DNA from: Alviniconcha marisindica
Lineage: Eukaryota > Mollusca > Gastropoda > Provannidae
Direction of reading: 5' to 3'
Assembly (NCBI GenBank): GCA_018857735.1
Contig: JABMCL010001087.1
Coordinates: 1,441,001-1,505,000 of the forward strand
DNA length: 64,000 bases
Part shown: in pieces, positions 1-12,499 of the stretch
Layout: the number at the start of each line of letters is the position of its first letter
How positions within the stretch are numbered: position 1 is the stretch's first letter
Program-made: the position numbers and the translations under genes
The notes under the pieces: model-generated
What the model saw: the letters and a program-made list of their open reading frames with translations, nothing else
What the model was told of the DNA's origin: nothing
Database searches by the model: none

Positions 1-126
1 TATGCTCTACTTGGTGATTTTAACTCGTCTGCAACGTTCTACCCTATTGTGTTTCCTATTCGTCAGGCATTTACCCACGACCAGTTATGTTTGCTACTGA
101 TGATTTAAAAGCCGTATAATATATCA

Positions 127-152
127 CCCCCCCCCCCCCACCCCCCACCCCC
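127..152. repeat. poly-C tract
   Basis: Nearly pure C run with two A interruptions. Similar G or C homopolymers recur at about 3659, 11203, 11931, 31930, 32311, 38920, 40034, 48069 and 55651. Confidence 0.95.
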
Positions 153-344
153 ATTCCCGGCCTCCCCCTCATATTAGGTTTGATGTCTAAACTTCATTTA
201 TTCCACGTGTGTACCGGTGTGTCATATCTTAAAAATGTGTACATGAATAATTAGTTAGAATAGTCCCTTGTCTGAGCGAGGACTGGTTCTTAAAAAAGCA
301 TATATGATTATCTATTACCCTTGTAATTAAAGACTCTTATGTTC

Positions 345-352
345 TCTCTGTC

Positions 353-443
<91 letters not shown>

Positions 444-455
444 GCTTCTCTCTCT

Positions 456-505
<50 letters not shown>
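345..505. repeat. compound (TCTG)n(TC)n microsatellite
   Basis: About 22 TCTG units (roughly 355-444) run into a TC array (445-503). The same compound type occurs at 15398-15545, 15661-15781, 32072-32177 and 51728-51834. Open frames across it (Gln-Thr-Asp-Arg or Arg-Glu repeats) are not genes. It lies directly upstream of a LINE fragment. Confidence 0.97.
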
Positions 506-519
506 GTGACCTTTCATTA

Positions 520-735
520 CACGTGAAAAATATATCTGTTGATTGTGACATGCTGGCAGATGACACAACACTGCACACATCTGGAAAAGATATTCTGAAG
601 AAAAGAAGAAGAAAAAAAAGAAGGAATATGCAAGACAGCCTAGATCAGGTATCCAGTTGGTGTGATAATAATCATATGGTCATCAGTCCGATCAAGACCA
701 AGTCTATGACAATCGCTACCAGGCAGCCTGAAATC
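520..735 (+). pseudogene. LINE reverse transcriptase fragment (palm motif)
   Basis: The frame beginning at about 544 reads CDMLADDTTLHTSGKD, the catalytic (Y/L)ADD box of non-LTR reverse transcriptases with its usual C-terminal flank. It continues near 630 as QDSLDQVSSWCDNNHMVISP and KTKSMTIATR, the segment that follows ADD in CR1/Jockey-type elements. A short purine-rich insert (about 594-625) separates the two parts. The nearest relative in this window is the minus-strand LINE at 24055-27460, where the same region reads CDMLAYDTTIHTSGQD. Nothing recognisable precedes it because a TCTG/TC microsatellite abuts it. It is a truncated, dead fragment; clade assignment is inference. Confidence 0.8.
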
Positions 736-1397
<662 letters not shown>

Positions 1398-1499
1398 AAA
1401 CAAACAACAACAACAACAACAACTTGCTAATATGCAATCAGAAGTATCATCACCGTCATCATTATTTTTATCTCTTCATCTGGGAACCAAAAAGCTTGG

Positions 1500-2980
1500 C
1501 CGTCGCCTGACGGCGAAGCTTCCATAGTAGTAACGTGGTTCACACAACTGACTTCAGATTACTCAGCTGAGAAAGAACGTGAGTTAGTTAGTAATTGGAT
1601 GGTGATATCCCGTCGACCGCTCAGGGTCACCTCAACTAACAAACGTAAATATCGCCTTGAAGCTGCAGTATCGTATTACTTGACCTTTTACGTGAATACT
1701 GCGGTAACAGAGGAGTGGAACGGATTAAAAAATAATAACAGACAGCCCAGAATGTTGACTCCGAAAAACAGTAGAAATATCGTTCATTGGTCCAGTGAAA
1801 ATCAAACAGCAACAACAAAAGCTTACATATCTTCGCGTAAACAAAGTCGACATTTAATCATCACTTGGAATTACTGCGGTGTTAGTCTTCGTTTTTATCA
1901 CACTATGGGCGTGTTTAACGCGTCCATTATCGCAGTATATGCGTATTTAACGTTCTGGTTGACACGGTGAAGAAAACAAGGTTACGTATTCCCTACTCTT
2001 TAACTGCCTTAGTTTTGGCCAACGCAGTTTCCCGTGTGGGCCCGCGGAGTAACATAGGTCACCCTTCTCATAGCCACAAGCGATCTGAGCAGGTTCCCGT
2101 GGTGAGTGCCTACAGATGTAAAAAGGTACCGAAACATGGCTGTTGTACATTAATTGATAGATTTATGGTTGGGTTTTGACGTTGTAACAGTTAATTAGAC
2201 AAATTTCAGGCTAGATTTAGCGACTTATGTTTTCAACTGGTGTAAAAACAGTTTGAATGTGTGATTCGTCTTGAGGTGAACCAATGCAATTGACAGAACG
2301 TTAAAATCCAAGAACTGACTAACTTCTTCAATTATCAGCCGCCTAGAGATCATATAAGCGTGTGCGGTCGGTAGAACGCGCACCAAACATGCTTCTCCGC
2401 TTCATAACTACATAGACACTCAGTCTCGTTTCCCTATCACAACAAAGTACAACGCTGAGCTGAGTTCGATGGATTTGAACCAGCTCACCCACTCTGCGCG
2501 AAACAACTCACCAGCAAGCTTCAGGCTGAAAGCCACTGGGACCCATTTGTTCGACCCGTAAAGGCGATCGTGACTGCTGCATGGCGAGGGCACACCCCTG
2601 AATAATTCGGTCGAAATTGGATTTACCACACTCTTCAAATTTCCAATCACGATTTGTGATCCTTAACAAATGCTGACAGATATCTATATTAACTGTGAGA
2701 TTTGCTATTAACGTCTCACACGCAATGCACCCCATCCTCTCCTCTCCCCTTCACCTCCTTCCCCTCCACTTTTGTTTCCACCCAATGCAGTGACGCCAAA
2801 GAATGTGAGCGGAATTTTCGCCCCGATTCGCCATGCGTGTAAGGAACATGGGGTGACGGTCTCTCTTTTCAGAAAACATGATGAATTTATGGACAGGTAA
2901 CAATCATTTACGCGAGCAGTGATTGGCTGACAGGAAATCCTCACTCAAGTGTGACTAATTTTAAAGTGAAGTTCGAAGGT
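1500..2980. other. no gene seen; one SINE-like 3' tail
   Basis: A 123-codon plus-strand frame at 1599-1970 has no recognisable domain and no intron signals. At 2281-2326 the text GACAGAACGTTAAAATCCAA matches the 3' tail motif also present near 21210, 22445, 38420 and 57325, so a decayed SINE or LINE end probably lies here. A weak B-box-like GGTTCAAATCC occurs on the minus strand at about 2470. Confidence 0.4.
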
Positions 2981-2984
2981 TTAG

Positions 2985-3418
2985 GGTTTTCCGTGCTATA
3001 TGCTGTATGTTGATCGCTTTTATATAGCGCTGTTCTCCGCCCTCGAGCAGACTCACTGCGCTACCTGAGTGACTATAGCTTTTCATAGCGCGTTTTTGAA
3101 TATCCACCGATGTGGTGTACTTACCAGCGCTGACATGGCTGGTGCCACATGAAACTGCTGCCGTCTCGACTCGATCTCTGTACACCATACAACTATGCAC
3201 CATGTCACTTCATGCAAAGCCACATACGTCACGTGCATGCGTGTTTAGCTGTAACCCGCCACCTGCTCTCCAGGGAGACCGGGATCTTTTACCAAAATAA
3301 GAGTCAGCACAAAAAGTTGACGCTGGAGGAGAAAATTCTCCCACAGCTCCTGCAGGGACTCGAACCCGGGACCTTTTAATCACGGGTCCGACGCTCTAAA
3401 CACTGAGCTATCCCCGCT
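2985..3418 (-). mobile_element. tRNA-derived SINE (full head and body)
   Basis: On the minus strand, starting near 3415, GGGGATAGCTCAGTGTTTAG is followed by AGAGCGTCGGAC (A-box region) and GGTTCGAGTCC (B box, about 3355): a tRNA-like head with internal Pol III promoter boxes. The body contains a GAGAATTTTCTCC hairpin-like segment, shared with the SINE at 22482-22690, then a segment (about 3078-3163) repeated almost exactly at 4505-4588 and more loosely at 57235-57310. The low-coordinate end contains AGCGCTATATAAAAGC. No aminoacyl-tRNA function is proposed, because the acceptor stem is not closed. The exact 3' boundary and any target-site duplication were not established. Confidence 0.75.
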
Positions 3419-3658
3419 TCCCCACTGTACGTCGTTTGCTTTAAGCTGCTGCTGGTTCATCTACCGATCGTCCATTATTGCTAATACTGTTGTCAATCAT
3501 GTTCCGTTTTCCTCCACTCTAAGGACGTCAGGTGTTTTCAGTGAAAGACGTCAAGGCACGAGAGATTCGCCCTGATAGGACCTTTGCGGTTGACTGGGTG
3601 TTTAATATTGAGAATCAAAGACCAGAGGTAGTATACCAAAACAAGAGGGACGTGTGGT

Positions 3659-3681
3659 GGGGGGGGGGGGGGGGGGGGGGG
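3659..3681. repeat. poly-G tract
   Basis: Uninterrupted run of more than 20 G followed by purine-rich GAGGGAGAAG sequence. Confidence 0.95.
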
Positions 3682-3689
3682 AGGGAGAA

Positions 3690-4494
3690 GAGAAGAAAAC
3701 AAAAAAGAAAACTCGCTAGGATCATATGCTGAACTTATCTTTTGGAAATGTTCCTTGCTTTTTCTTTGATTTATGAACTTTTTTTGTTTTGCTTTTTGTT
3801 TTTAAGCAAGTGCACTGTTTGATCCACGCACGAATAACGGCAAGATACAGGCCTAGTCGAGTCAGTATAGTCCATATGTGGAACTCTCACAGTTTAAAAA
3901 CCATGTCATGCATTACACATTCTCCATCCAGAGTCATTTTCCAGTGTTCAAGCCTGCCTTTACATAAAATAAATGAATTAGGTGTCCTTTGCAACACCTC
4001 AATAATCCACACACTTAAAGCTTAGACGTATTTTACTGGGTAGAAGTAAGTGACCTTTGTTACGTGCACAAATGCCATCATATGTGGTGGACTAGCTGGT
4101 AGCGTAACAGTAGTGATCAGTTCGTAAAGTCAAAGATGAAATCACCATTGGACGGTCTATGGCTCGGCGGGTCACTGCGGAAGTTTGTTCTATCACTAGT
4201 CAGAGTTGTAATGGGATTTAATAGTACTGTTAACGGCATGGAATCACCCCAAGACGATTAAACTCTGATAAACACGAGCACATTTCAAAACTCTTCTCAA
4301 GTCGAATCTACAAAACCCATCCACGGACAAGCAGCCTATAAAACAAAACATACATGATACACAAGCATCAAACACAATTTTTGGAAGTTAGTCCAGACAT
4401 TTCAGTATTGCCTCTCTTAGAAGAAGAAGAAGAAGGCTAGGCCACGCTGGTTTCGTCGACCATTCCATCTGAGTTATTGATACCAGATTAAACA
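3690..4494. other. no gene seen
   Basis: Unique-looking sequence with no open frame that resembles a protein. Nothing supported. Confidence 0.45.
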
Positions 4495-4503
4495 AAAAAG
4501 AAT

Positions 4504-4588
4504 ATAGCGCGTTTTTGAATATCCACCGATGTGGTATACTTAACAGCGCTGAAATGGCTGGTGCCACATGAAACTGCTGCCGTCTCAA
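4504..4588 (-). mobile_element. SINE body fragment
   Basis: About 85 bp nearly identical to 3078-3163, including GCGCGTTTTTGAATATCCAC and GGCTGGTGCCACATGAAACT. Only the 3' body segment is present; there is no tRNA-like head. It is inferred to be a truncated copy of the SINE at 2985-3418, in the same orientation. Confidence 0.75.
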
Positions 4589-5157
4589 AGGAATGGACAG
4601 ACACTATTATGTCAAATACCAGTGTGGTATGGCAGCAAGCTGCACATACCACATACTAATGATCAACTCCTGGCTGCTCAGCAAGCGCTATAGAATAAAG
4701 CCTAGCCTATCACTTTTTGAAAAAAATATTAGAAAATTACAGTAAGGAGAATGGACCATTAGCAGAAAAAAATGACAAGCCAGAAAGAGCTACAGGGCTA
4801 GGTGTTGAAGAAAAAATAAGAAAACAACAATAACAACAAAAAACAAAACCAACCAACCAACCAACCAACCAACAACAACAAACAAAAACAAAACAAACAA
4901 CAACAAAAAGAGAAGAAGAAAAAAAGAGAGGAGGTAGGAAAGGGGAATGAAATGACAACTCTGAGATTCCGGACAGGAGAGTGACATCAGGCATTCCCTG
5001 TCCCCTTTGGTTTAAACAATTTTTATTAATGAAAGCATACCTACAGGCGGTAACAAAATATTTTGGGGAGTGTCAAACAAATAAATTTATATGAGACGTT
5101 CAAAATGACAAATATATGATGTGGTGGGTAAGCTGACATTATAACATTAGATTTTCA

Positions 5158-5240
5158 AAGAGAGAGAGAGAGTGGGTGGGAGGGGGGGGGGGGGACAGAA
5201 AGACAGACAGACAGACAGTGAGACAGAGAGAGAGAGAGAG
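5158..5240. repeat. AG / G / ACAG low-complexity cluster
   Basis: Short AG array, a G-rich run at 5181-5194, ACAG units and a second AG array, followed by purine-rich sequence to about 5290. Confidence 0.9.
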
Positions 5241-5688
5241 GGTGGGGAGGGAAATTAAAGGTGGGAAGGAGATAGAGGAGTGTGGAGACACTAGAGGGGG
5301 CACTAGAGGGAGCCTTGGACAGGTCTCAGTGACAGACACAAAGACATTGGATTACGCTATGCTTAACTGATGCCGGCACTTTGAAATTGCACACATTTGC
5401 ACAAACAATATCCTCGCCAGCCGTGGGATACCGCAGACGCAGAAATTTAGACATCCCATAGTAAGTGCTAGTTCTGGGCCGGCTATCACGTCTGAAACTA
5501 AAACGGAACAACATACCGTAGCCTGCTGCCAGATCAGACTTCTTTGCGAGTATCTTCTGGCTTTCCGTTCACCCATCTTCAGTTTTGTGCAAAAAACTCT
5601 CCAAACATGAACCCAGATGAGACCAACATGCATGTCGAGATCCTATCTAGAATTTAAAACAACAACAACAACAAAAACGACGAAAACA

Positions 5689-5891
<203 letters not shown>

Positions 5892-6027
5892 TTTAACCAA
5901 GTTCAGTCAATTCTGCTATATAGTCCCAGGAATCGACAAACTAATAAGCGGTGGGGGGGGTGGGGGGGGGGTGTGGTGGGGGTCAGACATACAAACAAAA
6001 GACAATAAAACAACAACAAGACATCAA

Positions 6028-6320
<293 letters not shown>

Positions 6321-6544
6321 ATTATTCGCAATCTCCCGCTTCCTCCTCTCTCTCTCCCAATCTCCCTTCTCCCAACACCCAGTACCAATCAATGAGTCAC
6401 TGCAGCAGGGAGAAAAAAAGGGAAAAAAAGAAGAGAAAAGAAAAGAACACAGAGAAGCAAGAACACTGCAATGCCCCATGGAGCAACGCTGCAATAACAG
6501 CTGTGGGGCAATGCGGAGGAACTCCTGAAGATCACAGCCTTCAT

Positions 6545-9235
6545 CCGAACCACCGGATTGACCATTTTAGGCAGAACAATGCTCGAACTCAGAAAAAGAA
6601 GTCCACGATTGTCCTATGGTCATTGTGACAGAAAAAAGAGAGCCAATTTTTGTCCCACGACGGTGGTGGATGATCGAGTCGGCCCATTCTTTTTGTACGA
6701 CAGTGTTGACAGAATGATTTGTCCCATGGCCGTTGTGACAGAAATGAACCAGCTCATTCTTGTTCGCTGACAGTAACTGTCGAATCAAACCATTCTCCCT
6801 CTTTGATGGTTGTGACTGAAATGAACCAGTCTTCTCGCATGGCAGTTGTGGCAAAAATGAATTAGCCCATTTTTGTTCCATTGGCCGTTGTGGTATAAAT
6901 AAAATATTAATCAACTCTTTGGTGTCCCGTGTCCTTTGCGGTATAAATAAATCGCACCATTCTTGTCCTAGAGCCGTTGTGGTATAAATAAATCACCCTT
7001 CATGTTCCATGACCATTGTGGTATAAAAATCGCACCATTTTTGTCCTATGGCCGTTGTGGTATAAATAAATCATCCCATTCTTGTTGTCCCATGACAGTA
7101 GTGACAGAAGAGATGATCTTCTGACACAACACTCGTCACAGAAATGATTTGGCCCATTCCCGTCACCCCATAGCCGGTAGAAGCCAAACGGCCCATTATT
7201 GTTCCATGATAGTATTAAAAGGATGATTGACTCACACCACTCTTCGCCCCGCCCCGACCATTGTGACGTAAATGAATTAATTAGCACATTTCTTCTGGTT
7301 TCATCCCATTTGTGGTATGACTGAATCGTCTTCTTCCCTCAGATAAAGGTCTTATTGCTGCTTGTATCATTCCAGGAAGTGTATGTTTTTGTGGGTGGGG
7401 GCCTGTTTTGTCTGGTCTTGTCTTGTCTTATTCCCCCGAATGGGGCAGGACTATTCCTGGCTATTCTTGTCAGGTCCTCACAGGGGTATCATTAAATATG
7501 TCGGTTTTTCTCCATGTCCCAGCCCAGCAGGAGTACGAATAAATCCGTCAGTTATCGCCGACATATTCCCATGGTCTTAGGAATTATGAACCTGTCATGC
7601 AGTTCTTTCTATAAGTCTCATTCCCACAGCGAATCAGTCACTTCTTTATAGTCGCGTCCCTGAAACGTGGGGTTAAACCAGCCATTTGTTTGTAGTATCA
7701 TGCTATAGGAATAGACTACATCCATTATTTCTATTTTAGTTAATCCATATAATTTTCATCTCTCTGGTGGTAGGAATGAATCAGGCTATTCTTTAGTCCT
7801 GTCGCTAAAGTGGTAGGCATGAATGAGGCTATGTTTTAGTCTCGTCGTTGCAGTGGTAGAAATGAGTCAGGATATTCCTTAGTCCTGTTGCTAAAGTGGT
7901 AGGTATGAATGAGGCTATTCTTTAGTCTCGGTGTCGCAGTGGTTGGAATGAGTCAGGCTATTCCTTAGTCCTGTTGCTAAAGTGGTAGGTATGAATGAGG
8001 CTATTCTTTAGTCTCGGTGTTGCAGTGGTAGAAATGAGTCAGGCTATTCCTTAGTCCTGTTGCTAAAGTGGTAGGTATGAATGAGGTAATTCTTTAGTCT
8101 CGTCGTTGCAGTGGTAGAAATGAGTCAGGCTATTTTTTAGTCCTGTTGCTAAAGTGGTAGGTATGAATGAGGCTATTCTTTAGTATCGTTGTTGCAGTGG
8201 TAGAAAAGAGTCAGACTATTTTTTTGTCCTGTTGCTAAAGCGGTAGGTATGAATGAGGCTATTCTTTAGTCTCGTCGTTGCAGTGGTAGAAATGAGTCAG
8301 GCTATTCCTTAGTCCTGTTGCTAAAGTGGTAGGTATGAATGAGGCTATTCTTTAGTCTAGGTGTTGCAGTGGTAGAAATGAGTCAGACTATTTTTTAGTC
8401 CTGTTGCTAAAGTGGTAGGTATGAATGAGGCTATTCTTTAGTATCGTTGTTGCAGTGGTAGAAAAGAGTCAGACTATTTTTTTGTCCTGTTGCTAAAGCG
8501 GTAGGTATGAATGAGGTAATTCTTTAGTCTCGTCGTTGCAGTGGTAGAAATGAGTCAGGCTATTCCTTTGTCCTGTTGCTAAAGTGGTAGGTATGAATGA
8601 GGCTATTCTTTAGTCTAGGTGTTGCAGTGGTAGAAATGAGTCAGACTATTTTTTAGTCCTGTTGCTAAAGTGGTAGGTATGAATGAGGATATTCTTTAGT
8701 ATCGTTGTTGCAGTGGTAGAAAAGAGTCAGGCTATTTTTTTGTCCTGTTGCTAAAGTGGTAGGTATGAATGAGGCTATTCTTTAGTCTCGTCGTTGCAGT
8801 GGTGGAAGTGAGTCAGGCTATTCCTTAGTCTTTTTGCTAAAGTGGTAGGTATAAATGAGGCTATTCTTTAGTCTCGTTGTTGTAGTGGTAGAAACGAGCC
8901 AGGCTATTCTTTAGTCCTGTTGCTAAAGTGGCAGGTATGAATGAGGCTATTCTTTAGTCTCGCCGTTGCAGTGGTAGGTATGAATGAGGCTATTTATTCT
9001 TTAGTCTCGTCGCGAAAAGTTGTAGGAATAAATCAGGCTTTCGTTTTCAGTTCCCCCACTCCACGCAAAGGCCGGAATGATGAATCTGTCAGTGGTTCAT
9101 AGTTCAACTTCCCGGTGGCAGGAATGAAATCAGTTTATTCTTTCTAGTGCCATTCCTCTCCAAAGACAGGGATGAATCAGTCATTATTATATGTCTTGTC
9201 TCAGCCCCAACGCGGAAGAAAGGAGAATCTGTCAA
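6545..9235 (+). repeat. diverged ~43-bp satellite array with homogenised core
   Basis: The whole interval is built from units of about 43-46 bp with a recurring pattern: GTCC or TTCC, a G/T-rich block ending in GTGGTA or GTGACA, ATGAAT-like sequence, then CCATTCTT or CTATTCTT. The left flank (6545-7340) reads GCCGTTGTGGTATAAATAAA and is strongly diverged. The right flank (9005-9235) is also diverged. The centre is far more uniform (separate entry). This gradient, with old edges and a young middle, fits satellite growth by unequal exchange in the core. There is no coding capacity. Confidence 0.9.
7796..8999 (+). repeat. 86-bp dimeric satellite core with 258-bp higher-order repeat
   Basis: Units starting with GTCCTGTTGCTAAAGTGGTA (or a close variant) begin at 7796, 7882, 7968, 8054, 8140, 8226, 8312, 8398, 8484, 8570, 8656, 8742, 8828 and 8914: exactly 86 bp apart with no indel. 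Each unit is two related 43-bp halves, A (GTCCTGTTGCTAAAG...) and B (GTCTCGTCGTTGCAG...). A marked B variant, GTATCGTTGTTGCAGTGG, starts at 8183, 8441 and 8699, exactly 258 bp (three dimers) apart, and the two 258-bp blocks beginning at 8183 and 8441 differ at only a few positions. The last unit is an A/B hybrid with a small insertion. Most B halves contain TGAGTCA. Confidence 0.96.
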
Positions 9236-9827
9236 TTCCAAACCGCGGCTTGGGCGTGGCTACTAAAAGGAATTGTTAGAAATTCAATGAAAGACCGTAC
9301 ATGATGATGAATGTCAACAAAATTAAAATCTCTGCTCTCGCTAGTCTAGAGCTGGCTCGCCTCGCAACTATTGACAAACCCGGAGACAATAATGTGGTGA
9401 AGTGTGTCGTGCTATTGTGTCCTATACCTATCGTACCCTGTAATTCAAACAATGCCCCGTTGCCATGGAAATGTTGCAGGGGCACGGAACACGGAAAGGG
9501 TAGGAAATCTGGGGAGGACGAGGCGACCAATAATGTGTCAACATCACGTTTTCTTCTTCTGCAAACAGTGCTTGTTTTGGACACGTAAGAACAAACTATA
9601 TGTGCACCATTCGATTGTGGTTGCAGACACCTAGCTTCGAGCTTCCGATGGTAAACCCGTTAAATATTGTTGCGAAGCCTGGTGGTGTCTCGGTCTGTTG
9701 TCTGTTAAGGCTAATACTTAATAGAATAACTTCCTTTGACTTTGTAAATACACATTTTTTAAATATCTGTAGGTAGTATTATTTTTACCTCTTTCTGTGC
9801 CGAAAAAAGAAAGAAAGAAAGAAAAAG

Positions 9828-10090
9828 AAAAAAGTCAAATGAACCAGAAAGATAGGGATTTATCGGAGTTTATTGCAGAGGTGAAGAATGCAAAGTTGTT
9901 TTCTGAAATTCTCTAAACTTTAAAGAAAAATACCCTCTGATAGCTCTGGTTGCAGAAGCAGACAAGGCAGCCAGCTACCAGACGTCTTTTCTTCAAAGCT
10001 TGAAGTAGTTCAGAAAACAGCCTTGCATGCTTCACCTACCGCCATAATTTTAGATAAATCCCTGCCTTTCTGGTTCATTCTACTTCATTT
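9828..10090. mobile_element. MITE-like inverted-repeat element
   Basis: AATGAACCAGAAAGATAGGG at 9838 is mirrored by AATGAACCAGAAAGGCAGGG read from the minus strand at 10079, and both continue with ATTTATC. Further in, GGTGAAGAATGCAAAG plus GTTTTCTGAA is mirrored by GGTGAAGCATGCAAGG plus GTTTTCTGAA. The element is about 242-260 bp with long imperfect terminal inverted repeats and no coding capacity. A clear target-site duplication was not found. Part of the right arm (CAGCCTTGCATGCTTC) resembles sequence at about 53490, perhaps a decayed relative. Confidence 0.7.
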
Positions 10091-10287
10091 TTTTCATTAA
10101 CGGTGAATTGGACTTTTATTTATGATTTAATGACATCAGTTTTGCCCTGATATGGATTTTCATATCGGCTTTTTACGAGTTCAGATTAATATTTGCGAGA
10201 TTACAGCAGACACTAGAACTGTTACTCCGGCATTTATTTGCCTTAGGAATATTTCACGTGGTGTTACCGCACGCGCTAGCACGCATG

Positions 10288-10412
<125 letters not shown>

Positions 10413-10414
10413 TG

Positions 10415-10718
10415 CGAGGTGTCATACCGTCCTTCTGTCTGGAACAATCTATACCTTTCTCTGTGCAATATGCCCCAAACTTTTCCTTCAAATCAGAGCT
10501 CAAAACGCAACTGTCTCAATCCTGCCTCAAGTAAATCAATGTGAGCAGTGTGAGTGTGTATGTGGGGATGGAGGGAGGGTGCGGAGGGACGGATGTTGAT
10601 AACAAATTTGTGTTTATCAATTCTTTTTTGTTTTTGTTTTTTGTTTTTTTACTTTATGAAATATTCGCGCCTATGGCTCACTTGAGAAAGGACGCTCTAA
10701 GACCTCATTATTATTATT
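10415..10718 (+). mobile_element. LINE 3' end (RT C-terminus, 3' UTR, ATT tail)
   Basis: One frame reads PSFCLEQSIPFSVQYAPNFS followed by FKSELKTQLSQ and a stop. This is the conserved C-terminal signature of CR1-type RT proteins (a W/L-N/Q-S-[IL]-P block, then FK-x-x-LKT). A G/T-rich UTR follows, with GACGCTCTAAGACCTC and a short ATTATTATTATT tail at about 10707. The upstream part of the protein is replaced by a GT array. The element is dead and 5'-truncated. Confidence 0.72.
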
Positions 10719-11049
10719 CTATTGCTAGAACAACCAGTTGAAGCCTTCTGATGGAAAGATTTGGACTTGTTCTACGTTTTCCAAATCGATATTAGAACGA
10801 ACATTTTTCATACTCAAATGTACGCATGAATTAGTGATACAGATATTAAATGAGAAACAGAAAACTACGTTAGCAATTAGAGGTCCTGGACTGGAGATAA
10901 AAGAACAAAACTGAACCCTCAGCGACAATGCATAAACTACTAACATATTTATTAATAATTATTATAATCAAAACATACAAACTGGCACCACCACCACGCT
11001 GACGACGTCAACAACAACAAATAAAATCATTTAAAGAGAGGGGGTGAAA

Positions 11050-11055
<6 letters not shown>

Positions 11056-11112
<57 letters not shown>
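11056..11112. repeat. (AG)n microsatellite
   Basis: About 28 AG units. It is followed by TATAACATGTATTGAAATTA, and no AATAAA-type signal is visible next to it. Confidence 0.97.
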
Positions 11113-11115
<3 letters not shown>

Positions 11116-11202
11116 AACATGTATTGAAATTAAGACTGTCGAAATTACATCTCACACTTGTCCTTTCTTCTGTGAGATCAGAACTTGTTCTTTCAATCCC
11201 CT

Positions 11203-11219
11203 CCCCCCCCCCCCCCCCA
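11203..11219. repeat. poly-C tract
   Basis: C run followed by CACC repeats. Confidence 0.93.
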
Positions 11220-11250
11220 CCACCCACCATCAATCTGACACAATGTATTG

Positions 11251-11264
11251 GTGTGTGTGTGAGT

Positions 11265-11335
<71 letters not shown>

Positions 11336-11442
11336 CGTGCTGTGTGCGTGTGCGTGTGTGCGTGCGTGCTGCGTGCGTGCGTGCGTGCGTGCTGCGTGTG
11401 TGTGTGTGTGTGTACGCGCATGCGTGCGTGCGTGTGTATGCT
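11251..11442. repeat. (GT)n / (GTGC)n compound microsatellite
   Basis: Irregular mixture of GT, GTGC, GTGA and GCGTGCT units about 190 bp long. The long Cys-Val open frames through it are artefacts. Confidence 0.96.
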
Positions 11443-11930
11443 TGTTTGAAATGATACAGACATATGTAGCCTATATGGATTTTTTTCCATTGTTAAACGC
11501 CTGGGGTCGTAGGATAGGGGCTGTATGTGTAAGTGTACCATTATTATTATTTTTGCGTTTCATATATATTTTCAAACATCTTTGGTAAGCTTATCCATTC
11601 CCTAACGAAATAACATGCTGTCTGGAAACCTGTTCCCCACGCAGACCGTTCAAACTGGCAATCGGGTCTTTTCGCCATAACTGGCAGGAAGTGTGGAACA
11701 ATTCAGCCAGTACATTTTCGCAATGCTGACAGTCCTACTCTTTGATGGCATCGTGCTGCCTATAGCCTAACCTTTTGTGCCGTTGCTATTCGATAGGTCT
11801 GATTGATTTTGTCCTTCTTCTTAGTCTGATTCCAACAAATACTCTTCGGGTTTCTGAAAGGTTCTATATGGGACGATGGCTGTGTATTCCTATGTTGAAA
11901 TCGTTTGAAGAAGGGGCGGGGAGGTTGGGA

Positions 11931-11956
11931 GGAGGAGGGGGGGGGGGGGGGGGGGA
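11931..11956. repeat. poly-G tract
   Basis: G-rich run with a continuous stretch of more than 15 G. Confidence 0.93.
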
Positions 11957-12199
11957 GAGAATCAATTATCATGCTGTTTCTTTTCTGTATGACAATTAGT
12001 TGCACCATTTAGGGGTTCTTCATAGTCGACAAACATAACGTTGTCTCAGGTCGATTTCGTTTCTGCTTTACCAGTCTGATAGTCGGAACCCTTATTAGAT
12101 AGCTTTTGGGGGGTGGGAGTGGGATGGGATGGGTGGGTGGGTGTTGTGTTGCTGTGTTGCGTAGCGTTAAACGACTTTTTTCTTGGTGCTGGGGGGTTA

Positions 12200-12483
<284 letters not shown>

Positions 12484-12499
12484 CGTGCTTCTGTGTCTC

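Noticed and set aside
1599..1970. 123-codon plus-strand frame
   Set aside because: No recognisable domain or compositional support, and no intron signals.
3355..3418. Functional tRNA gene on the minus strand
   Set aside because: A and B boxes are present, but there is no closed acceptor stem and the sequence continues into a SINE body shared with other loci.
7796..8913. CRISPR-like array
   Set aside because: The repeats are contiguous 43/86-bp units with no unique spacers, in an animal-type genome.
9276..9588. Two mutually antisense frames of about 95-102 codons
   Set aside because: They overlap completely on opposite strands with no domain in either, next to the satellite array.
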